NCBI RefSeq assembly: GCF_007679965.1
Contig: NZ_VEHL01000010.1
Span: forward strand, 1 to 64,000
From: Bordetella genomosp. 13
GTDB taxonomy: Bacteria; Pseudomonadota; Gammaproteobacteria; Burkholderiales; Burkholderiaceae_B
Length of the DNA stretch: 64,000 bases
Reading direction: 5' to 3'
Both the position numbers and the translations under genes were made by a program. This document shows positions 25,029 through 32,840 of this stretch, in pieces (position 1 is the first letter of the stretch; each line of letters begins with the position of its first letter). The notes under the pieces are model-generated. The model was not told the DNA's origin, did not search any database, and saw only the letters and a list, made by a program, of their open reading frames with translations.

Positions 25029-25929
25029 GGTTCAACCCGGACCATACGGAGAAATCCACCAGCTCGACCCATTCCTTGAACGGCATCGACATCGATTCGA
25101 AGCTGTTGCAGTCGCCGGTCTCGCGGAACATCTTCGCCGCGGTCGCCAGCGCCTGCATCATCACGGTCTGGAACGTGGCGCCCACCGTCAGCAGGCTGTA
25201 GCCCAACGCGTGATAGTCGGCGGCGCTGCGGGATTTCTCCTTCTTGCCCTCCGCCCCCGTGCGCCCCTGCGCGCGGTCGCCGGCGATGGACTGCGACAGC
25301 GGGCCCGAGAAGGCCGCGCGGGCCCGCGCCAAGTGGTCGTCGTGGAATACCCGCGGCCAGACGATGTCCGCGCCGGCCTCTTTCCACAACTGGAAACGAC
25401 GCAGGCTTTCGTCGAAGGCTTCCTCCTTGTCCTGGAACGCCACGGACGACGTGGCGCCCGAGCGCACCATGATCAGGAAGTCGTCGCTGTCGCGCCGGTC
25501 GCAGATCGCTTTGATCTTGTCGGCGATGGACTCGGCGGACATCAGCACCGGCAGGTACGGCGGCAGCCAGGGACACTTGTCGTCGCCATAGTCGTCGATG
25601 TGGATGCAGGCCGCGCCGGCGCGTTCGAACTCGCGCGCCCAGTGCGCCGCGCTGGCGATGTCGCGCTCGCTGCCGTAGCCCGACTCGAAATCCACGATGA
25701 GCGGGATGTCGATGTGGCCGGCGATGTTGAAGATGCGGTCGCGGGTTTCCGCGGCGGACAGCAGCCCGATGTCGGGCAGGCCGACGGAGGCCGCCAGCTG
25801 CGATGAGCCCAGCTTGACCGCGTCCAGCCCGGCGCGTTCTTCGATGATGGCGGACAGCGCGTCCCATACCCCGCCACACAGCACCATGTCGCCTTTTCCA
25901 AGCTTGTCGGCCAGGTCCGATTTCGCCAT
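25021..25929 (-). CDS. Isocitrate lyase/PEP mutase superfamily protein with unusual active-site loop
   Basis: A 302-residue member of the ICL/PEPM family: GSSQLAASVGLPDIGLLSAAE (42-62 region), metal-site VDFESGYG (79-86) and IHIDDYGDDKCPW (109-121). In isocitrate and methylisocitrate lyases the flexible loop is K-[KR]-C-G-H; here it is DDKCPW, keeping the cysteine (C119) but not the KKCGH context. The C-terminal part (VRSGATSS, FDESLRRFQLWKEAGADIVW) follows the family. A C-C or P-C lyase or a hydrolase on an oxo acid is likely. It is the first gene of the operon, with GGAAG upstream. Confidence 0.82.
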   Translation of the reverse strand: MAKSDLADKLGKGDMVLCGGVWDALSAIIEERAGLDAVKLGSSQLAASVGLPDIGLLSAAETRDRIFNIAGHIDIPLIVDFESGYGSERDIASAAHWAREFERAGAACIHIDDYGDDKCPWLPPYLPVLMSAESIADKIKAICDRRDSDDFLIMVRSGATSSVAFQDKEEAFDESLRRFQLWKEAGADIVWPRVFHDDHLARARAAFSGPLSQSIAGDRAQGRTGAEGKKEKSRSAADYHALGYSLLTVGATFQTVMMQALATAAKMFRETGDCNSFESMSMPFKEWVELVDFSVWSGLNHG

Positions 25930-26162
25930 GTCGTGTCTTCCTTTTCCGTTGGAGTCAGATCGGCCCGCACCCCGGTCCGCGCGCGGCGCCGCGCCGCGCC
26001 GCGAAGCGAGCCCGGAACAGGCCCACTCAGGTAGTCTAGGTAGCGCGACCCCGAGGCGTTATGGCGATTCGGCACGCGTGCTGTGCCGGATCGCGAAGAC
26101 CGCCGTACCGGCATGCGCGCAATGTCGCGCGCCGCCCGCGCCCGCGCCGTACAATCGCCAGC

Positions 26163-27095
26163 ATGTCCGGATGGAAACCCGACCTGCTGTCGCTGCGGCT
26201 GTACGTCGCCGCGTGCGACGAAGAAAGCATCACCCGCGCCGCCGAGCGCGAGGCCATGGTGCCGTCCGCCGTCAGCAAGCGCATCGCCGAGATCGAGTCG
26301 GCCACAGGCGTGGCCCTGCTGGTGCGCACCGCCCGCGGCGTTCATCCCACGCCGGCAGGCCTGGCCCTCCTCGGCCAGGCCCGCCAGCTCGTGCTGGGCG
26401 CGGAAAAGCTTCAGGTCGAAATAGCCGAATATGCGCAAGGCATACGCGGACACGTGCGGCTGTACGCCAACATCTCGTCCATCATCGAGTTCCTGCCGCG
26501 CGACATCAGCCGTTTTCTGGAACTGCATCCCGCCATCCGGGTCGACCTGCAGGAGCGCACCAGCACCTCCATCATCGAGGCCGTGCGCAACGGCAGCGCC
26601 GACGTGGGCATCTGCCTGGCCATCGGCGACCTGACCGACCTGGACACCTACCCCTACGCCACCGACCGCCTGGCCGTGGTGACCCACGCGGCACATCCGC
26701 TGGCGAGCCGCGCGTCCCTGCGCTTCGAGGACACGCTGGACTACGACTTCGTCGCGCTCAATCCGGACAGCCGCACCACCCGCCAGCTCTCCGGCATTGC
26801 TGCGCGCCTGGGGCGGCCATTGAACTACCGGGTCTACGTGGGCGCCTTCGAGGCGGCCTGCCACATCATCGGCGAGCGCATCGCCATCGGCATCCTGGCG
26901 GCCGACGCGATCAAGCGGCACGCCGCGTCGCTGAACCTGCGGGTGATCCCTCTGGAAGAGGATTGGGCGCGGCGCGAGATCGCGCTGTGCGCCAAGCCGC
27001 ACGCGGGCCTCGCGCCCGCCGCCCGCGCGCTGCACGACTTCCTGCGCGAGCGCGCCGCCGAACGCGGTGTTCTCCAAACGGAACAGCAGCGCTGA
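26163..27095 (+). CDS. LysR-family transcriptional regulator
   Basis: A 310-residue LTTR. The helix-turn-helix is at residues about 8-65 (LYVAACDEESITRAAEREAM, PSAVSKRIAEIESATGVALL), followed by the linker helix and a two-lobed effector domain (GHVRLYANISSIIEFLPRDI...). The ATG at 26163 gives the normal short N-terminus. It is divergent from the operon 25929-21081, across a 233-nt gap with GC-rich low-complexity DNA, and is followed by a Bug receptor gene. It probably controls the operon in response to its substrate. Confidence 0.92.
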   Translation: MSGWKPDLLSLRLYVAACDEESITRAAEREAMVPSAVSKRIAEIESATGVALLVRTARGVHPTPAGLALLGQARQLVLGAEKLQVEIAEYAQGIRGHVRLYANISSIIEFLPRDISRFLELHPAIRVDLQERTSTSIIEAVRNGSADVGICLAIGDLTDLDTYPYATDRLAVVTHAAHPLASRASLRFEDTLDYDFVALNPDSRTTRQLSGIAARLGRPLNYRVYVGAFEAACHIIGERIAIGILAADAIKRHAASLNLRVIPLEEDWARREIALCAKPHAGLAPAARALHDFLRERAAERGVLQTEQQR

Positions 27096-27219
27096 CGAAG
27101 CATCACAGCGCGGCGCGCCGGTTTTCCTATTCTTGATCTGCCAGGGCAGAAATCCGATGCGGCGGCCGACGCGGCGCCGGGCCTGCCCGGGGCACATAAC
27201 GATAGAAACAGGAGACTCG

Positions 27220-28182
27220 ATGTCGCGACGATCTTTCCTCGCCGGCTCGCTGGGCGTCATGCTTGCAGGCGCCGGGGCGCGGGCGCGCGCGCAGGGCTGG
27301 CCCGCCAATCCCATCAAGCTGATCGTGGGCTATCCGCCAGGCGGCCCGGTGGACAACATCGCCCGCCTGACCATGCCGTTCGTCGGCAAGATACTCGGCC
27401 AATCCATCGTCATCGAGAACAAGCCCGGCGCCGCGGGTGGGATGGGCGTGGCCAGCACGCTGCGCGCCGATCCCGACGGCTACACCTTCGGCATCGGCGT
27501 ACTGGGGCTGTTCGCCATCTCGCCACACATCGCCGAGCCGATGTTCAAGCTGGAGGACGTCAACTACGTGACCATGCTGACCCGGAGCCCGCATGTGTTC
27601 GTGGTCAACCCCGAGCGCGGCATTGCCGACCTGCCGGCCTTCGTAGCGGCCGCGCGCAAGACTCCCGGCAAGCTCAACTACGGCTCGCCGGGCTATGGCA
27701 GCACCACGCACCTGGACGTGGAACTGCTGCTGCAGGCCGCGAAGATAGATGTGCTGCACGTGCCGTACAAGGGCGGCTCGGCCGCGATGAACGCGCTGCT
27801 GGGCGACGAAGTGCAGATGCTGTCCGTGGAGATCTCGGCCGCACTGCCGCTACAGCAGAAGGTGCGCATCGCCGCCATCATGGCGGACAAGCGGTCGCCC
27901 CTGCTGCCCGACGTGCCCACCACCGTGGAACTGGGCTATCCCAGCGTGATCGCCAGTTCGATGTACGGCGTTATCGCGCCGCCGAAGACGCCCGATGCCA
28001 TCATGGCGAAATTCCGCGCCGCCGTGCACCAGGCGCTGGCCATGCCGGAGGTGCGCGACCAGCTGTTGCGCCAGGGCCAGGCGCCGTCGCCCTCCACCGC
28101 CGAGGAATACCGCAAGCTGATGGCGGACGAGTCCGCCCGCTGGGCTGGGATCATCAAGACGCGCGGCATCAAGGTGAGCTGA
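27220..28182 (+). CDS. Bug-family (TctC) tripartite tricarboxylate receptor, Tat-exported
   Basis: A 320-residue periplasmic receptor. The signal SRRSFLAGSLGVMLAGAG is a twin-arginine type, cleaved near ARAQ-G. Family features follow: PIKLIVGYPPGGPVDNIARL, VVENKPGA-like VIENKPGAAGGMG, ADPDGYTFG and LNYGSPGYGSTTHLDVEL. Bug proteins bind small carboxylates between two lobes. GGAGA precedes the ATG. It sits just after the LysR gene and probably binds the substrate of the divergent operon. No TctA/TctB genes occur nearby. Confidence 0.92.
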   Translation: MSRRSFLAGSLGVMLAGAGARARAQGWPANPIKLIVGYPPGGPVDNIARLTMPFVGKILGQSIVIENKPGAAGGMGVASTLRADPDGYTFGIGVLGLFAISPHIAEPMFKLEDVNYVTMLTRSPHVFVVNPERGIADLPAFVAAARKTPGKLNYGSPGYGSTTHLDVELLLQAAKIDVLHVPYKGGSAAMNALLGDEVQMLSVEISAALPLQQKVRIAAIMADKRSPLLPDVPTTVELGYPSVIASSMYGVIAPPKTPDAIMAKFRAAVHQALAMPEVRDQLLRQGQAPSPSTAEEYRKLMADESARWAGIIKTRGIKVS

Positions 28183-28308
28183 TCGTAAGGACAGGCTGCG
28201 CCAGGCCCAGGCGCTGACCCGCGTGGCGCCCTCGGCGAGAACAGGCGCTTCCCGCCGTCATGGATCATCGGCGACAATCCGCCCGTTCCATGACGCGGCG
28301 GGCCCAGC

Positions 28309-29532
28309 ATGACCGACCTCCAGACGCAACATTCCGGCGCCGTCCGGCCCGATCGCCCGGGCTCGGCGCTGGAGGTGCTGGGCGCCTTCCTGAAGCTGGG
28401 CCTGACCTCCTTCGGCGGTCCCGTTGCGCACCTCGGCTACTTCCGCACCGAGTTCGTCGAGCGCCGCCGGTGGCTGGACGACCAGGCTTATTCCGACCTG
28501 GTCGCCGTGTGCCAGTTCCTGCCCGGCCCGGCCAGCAGCCAGGTCGGCATCGCGCTGGGCCTGGGCCGCGCGGGCTGGCTCGGCGCGCTGGCCGCATGGA
28601 CGGGCTTCACGCTGCCATCGGCCGTGCTGCTGGTGCTGTTCGCGTTCGGGGTCGAACGCTGGGCGGGGCTGGCGACGTCGGGCTTCATCCACGGTTTGAA
28701 GGTCGCCGCCGTCGCGGTGGTGGCCCAGGCCGTGTGGGGCATGGCGAAGTCGCTGTGCCCGGACCGCTTGCGCGCGGGCCTGGCCATCGGCGCGGCCTTG
28801 CTGGTGCTGGCCGTGCCCGGTGCATGGGGCCAGGTGGGCGCCATCGTCGCGGGCGGATTGATCGGACGCTGGGCGCTGCGCCTGGACAGCCTGCCGCCCC
28901 GGCGGCATCGGGACTACGGCATCTCGCGCCGCACCGGCGCGCTGCTGCTGGCATTGTTCGGCGCGCTGCTGGTCGTGTTGCCGCTGCTGGCCGCCGGCAG
29001 CGGCACGCTGCTGCTGCCGGCCATCGCCACCGTCTACCGATCGGGCGCCCTGGTGTTCGGCGGCGGCCACGTGGTGCTGCCGCTGCTGCAGGCCGGCGTG
29101 GTTCAGACGGGCTGGGTCGGCAACGACGTCTTCCTGGCGGGCTATGGCGCCGCCCAGGCCGTCCCCGGTCCCCTGTTCACGTTCGCGGCCTATCTGGGCG
29201 CGGTCATGCCCGCGCCGCTGGGCGGCTGGACGGGCGCGGCGGTGCTGCTGCTGGCGATGTTCGCGCCGGCATTCCTGCTGGTGGCCGGCGCGCTGCCTTT
29301 CTGGGAGGCCCTGCGCCAGCGGGCCGGCGTGCAGCGCGCGCTGGCGGGCATCAATGCCGCCGTGGTCGGCCTGCTGGCCGCGGCGCTCTACGATCCGGTC
29401 TGGACCAGCGCCATCCACGGCCGGGCGGACTTCGGATTGGCCCTGGCCGCCTTCGGCCTGCTGGTATACGGCCGGCTGTCGCCCGTCATCGTGGTCGCGC
29501 TGGCGGCGGCGGCCGGCGGATGGCTGGCATGA
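28309..29532 (+). CDS. chrA: Chromate transporter ChrA (long-chain CHR family)
   Basis: A 407-residue inner-membrane protein made of two homologous CHR domains. Domain 1 has LTSFGGPVAHLGYFR and CQFLPGPASSQVGIALG (about 32-82), domain 2 repeats them as LVFGGGHVVLPLLQAG and AQAVPGPLFTFAAYLGA (about 247-303). The LCHR type exports chromate using the proton gradient. It is a single gene with no chrB or chrF neighbour. Its TGA is overlapped by the ATG of the 60-bp repeat unit, so the last codon region is shared with that element. Confidence 0.93.
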   Translation: MTDLQTQHSGAVRPDRPGSALEVLGAFLKLGLTSFGGPVAHLGYFRTEFVERRRWLDDQAYSDLVAVCQFLPGPASSQVGIALGLGRAGWLGALAAWTGFTLPSAVLLVLFAFGVERWAGLATSGFIHGLKVAAVAVVAQAVWGMAKSLCPDRLRAGLAIGAALLVLAVPGAWGQVGAIVAGGLIGRWALRLDSLPPRRHRDYGISRRTGALLLALFGALLVVLPLLAAGSGTLLLPAIATVYRSGALVFGGGHVVLPLLQAGVVQTGWVGNDVFLAGYGAAQAVPGPLFTFAAYLGAVMPAPLGGWTGAAVLLLAMFAPAFLLVAGALPFWEALRQRAGVQRALAGINAAVVGLLAAALYDPVWTSAIHGRADFGLALAAFGLLVYGRLSPVIVVALAAAAGGWLA

Positions 29533-29648
29533 GCCCGCCGGGCCGCCCCAAGGGCGAATACCGGAGTGCGAAGCACGGAGGTTCGTTCATCCGCCCGCCG
29601 GGCCGCCCCAAGGGCGAATACCGGAGTGCGCAGCACGGAGGTTCGTTC
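29529..29648 (+). repeat. Second array of the 60-bp peptide-coding repeat (two units)
   Basis: Two exact 60-bp units (29529-29588 and 29589-29648) read on the plus strand as M/I-[SR]-PPGRPKGEYRSA-[KQ]-HGGSF. They match the minus-strand array at 20830-21084 except for the last codons (HGGSF here, HEGLS there). The first ATG overlaps the chrA stop codon as ATGA. The frame stays open to a TGA at 29715-29717 (62 codons), overlapping the GTG start of the next gene. Confidence 0.88.
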
Positions 29649-29710
29649 ACCACCTCGGCCACCACGCGCAGGCGCACAATGGCGGTATCCCTTACGACTG
29701 AAGACCTCCC

Positions 29711-30367
29711 GTGCTGAACCGTATCATTGCCCTCGTGGGCGCCATGCTGCTTTGCCTTGCCTCGGGCGCCCACGGCGCCCAGGCGCCCGCCGACCCGCCC
29801 GCCGACCCACCCAAGGCCGAGATCGACGCGCTCAAGCAGGGCTATGCCGCGCTGCAGGCGCAGCAACCGGACGCTGCCGTGCAGGCGTTCCGCGGCCTGT
29901 CCACGTCCGCCAATCCGGACATGGCGGCGCTGGCCCTCGAAGGCCTGGGGCATGCCTACCGGCAGAAGCGGGACTATTCGAAGACGGTCGTGGCGTTCGA
30001 GAAATCGCTGGCCCTGCCCACCACGATGCCGCGCGACCTGCCCGCGATCCACCAGCAGATCGGCATGGCGGCCGTGCTGGCCGGGCACTACGGCACGGCC
30101 GTCACGCACCTGGAGTCCTGGAAGGCGTCGTGGACCGCCCGCGAACCCAGCAAGTCCTACGACCATGCGCCCGGCATCCTGGTCTACCTGGCCGCCGCGC
30201 AGGCCGAGCAACGCGATTACCCGCAGGCCCGTCAGGCCATCAGGCAATCGCTCGAGCTGAAGCCGTCGGATGGCGCCAAGGCAATCCAGGCCGCCATCGA
30301 GCGCGCCGCGAAGGCCGGCAAGGCCAGCCCCGGCGCCGTCGCCGGGCTGCTCCATCCCGGTTCCTAG
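29711..30367 (+). CDS. Secreted TPR-repeat protein
   Basis: A 218-residue protein with a signal peptide (LNRIIALVGAMLLCLASGAH, cleavage near HGAQ-A), then two or three TPR-like helix pairs (KQGYAALQAQQPDAAVQAFR, about 42-61; ALEGLGHAYRQKRDYSKTVV, about 74-93; LVYLAAAQAEQRDYPQARQA, about 157-176). TPR proteins act as scaffolds in the periplasm. The GTG start at 29711 is favoured by the signal peptide; it overlaps the end of the repeat frame. Its stop overlaps that of the convergent methyltransferase in a shared CTAG. Role unknown. Confidence 0.75.
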   Translation: MLNRIIALVGAMLLCLASGAHGAQAPADPPADPPKAEIDALKQGYAALQAQQPDAAVQAFRGLSTSANPDMAALALEGLGHAYRQKRDYSKTVVAFEKSLALPTTMPRDLPAIHQQIGMAAVLAGHYGTAVTHLESWKASWTAREPSKSYDHAPGILVYLAAAQAEQRDYPQARQAIRQSLELKPSDGAKAIQAAIERAAKAGKASPGAVAGLLHPGS

Positions 30368-31038
30368 GCGCCGCGCGCCACCCAGCCGCGGAACGTCAGG
30401 GCCGCGTAGAACAGGGCGATGTCGGTGAAACCGGCCTCGCGCAGCAGCATCTCCTCGTCGGCCGGCGACAGCAGCGGCAGGTGCTGCGCCATGGCCCGCG
30501 CGGACGCCGCCGCCTGCCCCAGGTCGAACGCGTCGCCCTCCGCCGCAAAGGCCACGGACCGCGCCAGCCAGGGCAAGGCGCCGCCCGGCTGCGGCGCGGT
30601 GTGGTGCGCGACGACCAGCGCGGCGCCCGGCGCCAGGCGCCGGCGCAGTTCGCGCAGCGCATGCAGACGTTCCGGCCTGGGCAGGAAATGCAGCGTCAGC
30701 AGGCAGACGGCGCCATGGAACGGCCCCTCGGGCGCATCGTCCACATAGCCATGCACCAGCGAGGCCTGGGACGCCATAGGGCCCAGCGTCTGCCGGGCCA
30801 GCTCGAGCATGGCATCGGAGGGATCGACGCCGACCAGGCGCCATTGCGGCCGGGCGCCGGCGAACGCCTTCAATTCCAGCCCGCCGCCCGCACCGAGCAC
30901 CAGGATCCGCGCGTCGGCCGGCGCCGTCTCGGACAGCAGCAGCAAGGCCATGCGATGCAGGTCGGCCAGGCCCGGCACCTTGCGCGGCGTGTCCGCGGCA
31001 TAGCGGGCGACTGCCGCGGGGTCGTTGAATCTCTGCAT
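30364..31038 (-). CDS. SAM-dependent class I methyltransferase
   Basis: A 224-residue cytoplasmic protein. Motif I ILVLGAGGGLELKAFA (about 46-61), acidic strand-2 end VGVDPSDAMLELAR (about 69-82) and motif IV-like GAVCLLTLHFLPRPERLHAL form a complete SAM-binding Rossmann fold (Methyltransf_11/25 type). The ATG at 31038 is chosen over an in-frame ATG at 31101 that lies within the upstream inverted repeat zone. Substrate unknown. It is transcribed leftward after an 11-bp dyad. Confidence 0.82.
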   Translation of the reverse strand: MQRFNDPAAVARYAADTPRKVPGLADLHRMALLLLSETAPADARILVLGAGGGLELKAFAGARPQWRLVGVDPSDAMLELARQTLGPMASQASLVHGYVDDAPEGPFHGAVCLLTLHFLPRPERLHALRELRRRLAPGAALVVAHHTAPQPGGALPWLARSVAFAAEGDAFDLGQAAASARAMAQHLPLLSPADEEMLLREAGFTDIALFYAALTFRGWVARGA

Positions 31039-31095
31039 GCAGGCCTCTGGAAAGGATCGACGGACATCGGCGCGGAGCGGCGCCGGATGGCGTCG

Positions 31096-31132
31096 CGCCA
31101 CTCATGTAACTTATGATGATTCATGAGTGGCG
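31096..31132. promoter_or_regulatory. Inverted repeat with 11-bp arms upstream of the methyltransferase gene
   Basis: CGCCACTCATG (31096-31106) and CATGAGTGGCG (31122-31132) are perfect complements around a 15-nt AT-rich centre, 58 nt before the methyltransferase ATG and 33 nt beyond the DUF4148 stop. It could be an operator or a hairpin ending the DUF4148 transcript. No T-run follows. Confidence 0.6.
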
Positions 31133-31164
31133 GCCTGTCAATCCACGGACGTATCGCGCGAGCT

Positions 31165-31473
31165 TCAGCCGTGCGCGTCCGGCTGCGATTGCGACGGCGC
31201 CTGCGCCTGCCGGTTCGCCTGGGTCAGCCGCAGATACTCGGCATACTTCGCGCGGTACGCGGTGCTGTAGACGTCGGGCGTGTCGTCGGATTGCCATTCC
31301 TGCTCCAGGCCCGCCTGCTGCCATGCGCGCAGGTCGCGCACCACGTCGGCGCGCGACAGCGTGCTCTGGCTCGGCGGCACGACGGTGGCTTCCTGGGCTT
31401 GCGCGGCGCCTGCGGCCAGCAGCGACAGCAGCATGGCGGGAACGATCTTCTTCAGGATTCGGGCTTTCATCAT
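31165..31473 (-). CDS. DUF4148 domain secreted protein
   Basis: A 102-residue exported peptide: signal KKIVPAMLLSLLAAGAAQAQ cleaved after AQAQ, then the DUF4148 pattern LSRADVVRDLRAWQQAGLEQ and YRAKYAEYLRLTQ. Such peptides are abundant in Burkholderiales and have no known function. A GAGGT ribosome site precedes the first of two ATG codons. It lies 47 nt after the LysR stop on the same strand and may be read through from it. Confidence 0.85.
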   Translation of the reverse strand: MMKARILKKIVPAMLLSLLAAGAAQAQEATVVPPSQSTLSRADVVRDLRAWQQAGLEQEWQSDDTPDVYSTAYRAKYAEYLRLTQANRQAQAPSQSQPDAHG

Positions 31474-31520
31474 GGTGTACCTCTACAAAGTGTGAAAAAG
31501 GACGCCCGGGGTGGCCGGAT

Positions 31521-32540
31521 TCAGGCGCTGAGCGTCCATGCATCCACTTTAGGCACCCACGGCTGACCCTTTCTGGACGCGTACGGGTCATTTCTGTCAG
31601 GCAGCGCCGGCAACGCGTCGTCGAACGCACCGGCCAGCGGCAGGCGCGCCGACAGGGTCGCCAGGCGCTCCACCAGGAAGTCCACGAAGACACGCGCGCG
31701 CGCCGGGGGCGTGCGGCTGCCGAACAGCGCGTAGACGCCGACCGGGTCCAGCCGCCAATGCGGCAGGATGGGCACGAGCCGCGTATCCTGCGGTCCCGCG
31801 GCGGGCAAGGCGGCGATGCCGGTGCCCGACACCGCGAAGCGCCGCACGATCTCCAGGTCGTTGGCGCGCAGCCGCGCACGCGGCGATACGCCGATGCGCT
31901 CGTCGCCCTGCACCAGCGTCCAGGCCGACAGTTCCGGGCATACGTCGCAGCGCAGGCACTCGTGGGCGTGCAGATCGGCTGGCGTCTCGGGCCAACCATG
32001 GCGGCCCAGATAGGCGCGCGACGCATACAGGCGGAACGGCACGAAGCCCAGGCACCGCGCCACCAGGTCCGAATCCGGCTGCACGCCCCAGCGCACGGCC
32101 ACGTCGAACTCGCGGCTGGCCTCCCAGCCTCGTCCTCCCGTGTAATCGCAATGGAAATCCAGCGTGGGCCAGTCCTGCGCGAAGTCCTGCAGCAGCGACG
32201 CGAACCGCAGGGCGTCCAACGGATCGGGCAGCAGCACCTTCAGCGTGCCGCTGGGCTTGATGCCCTGCTGCAGCAGCACGTCCTGGGCGTCCGAGGCCTG
32301 CTCGACCAGCTGGCGGCAGCGGTCGTAGTAGAGCTTGCCGGCTTCGGTCAGCACGATCTTGCGGGTGCTGCGGGCCAGCAGCTGCACGCCCAGGTGCTGC
32401 TCCAGGGCCTGCAGGCGGCGCGACAGCGTGGAGGCCGGCACGTCGATCGACTCGGCCGTGCGCGACAGGCTCTGCCGCTTGGCCACCTCCACGAAGTACA
32501 CGATGTCGTTGAAATTGAAGCCGCTGGCGGACTGTCTCAT
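31521..32540 (-). CDS. LysR-family transcriptional regulator
   Basis: A 339-residue LTTR of the CrgA/AaeR-like group: HTH FVEVAKRQSLSRTAESIDVP and STLSRRLQALEQHLGVQLLA (about 16-55), linker, then an effector domain with DFHCDYTGGRGWEASREFDV and VCPELSAWTLVQG. The C-terminus extends about 30 residues past the usual end. The ATG at 32540 sets a normal N-terminus. It is divergent from the two-component genes across 300 nt. Confidence 0.92.
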   Translation of the reverse strand: MRQSASGFNFNDIVYFVEVAKRQSLSRTAESIDVPASTLSRRLQALEQHLGVQLLARSTRKIVLTEAGKLYYDRCRQLVEQASDAQDVLLQQGIKPSGTLKVLLPDPLDALRFASLLQDFAQDWPTLDFHCDYTGGRGWEASREFDVAVRWGVQPDSDLVARCLGFVPFRLYASRAYLGRHGWPETPADLHAHECLRCDVCPELSAWTLVQGDERIGVSPRARLRANDLEIVRRFAVSGTGIAALPAAGPQDTRLVPILPHWRLDPVGVYALFGSRTPPARARVFVDFLVERLATLSARLPLAGAFDDALPALPDRNDPYASRKGQPWVPKVDAWTLSA

Positions 32541-32840
32541 GATTCGTCCCAGGGGCCGGTTGGCAGGCGGCGACTCGGGCGGCCGCGGAACGCGGCCTGG
32601 ACATCCCGCATGACGCCGCACGCAACAGGCAGGGGCGAACTTTAGGATTCCGCGCCTGTCAACGCCTTGACCCGTTCCTGACAGAATCGGGACAAGGCCG
32701 TCAGCCGTGCGTCCCTGTTTCCGCGTTCCTGACAAAGCTGTCAGCAAGCGGACAGTCCCGCGACCTCCGCCAGCCACTACACTCTCATCCGACTGGGCCG
32801 GTGCGCCCGCGACGTGTCCACCAGAAAGGCAAGAACCCCC
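32541..32840. promoter_or_regulatory. Divergent promoter region with TGACA repeats
   Basis: The gap between the LysR gene and the response regulator contains no gene. CGTTCCTGACA occurs twice as a direct repeat (32673-32683 and 32724-32734), and the second copy continues into the dyad CTGACA-AAGC-TGTCAG (32729-32744). Related TGACA/GGACA words recur nearby. These are candidate sites for the response regulator's autoregulation. Confidence 0.5.
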
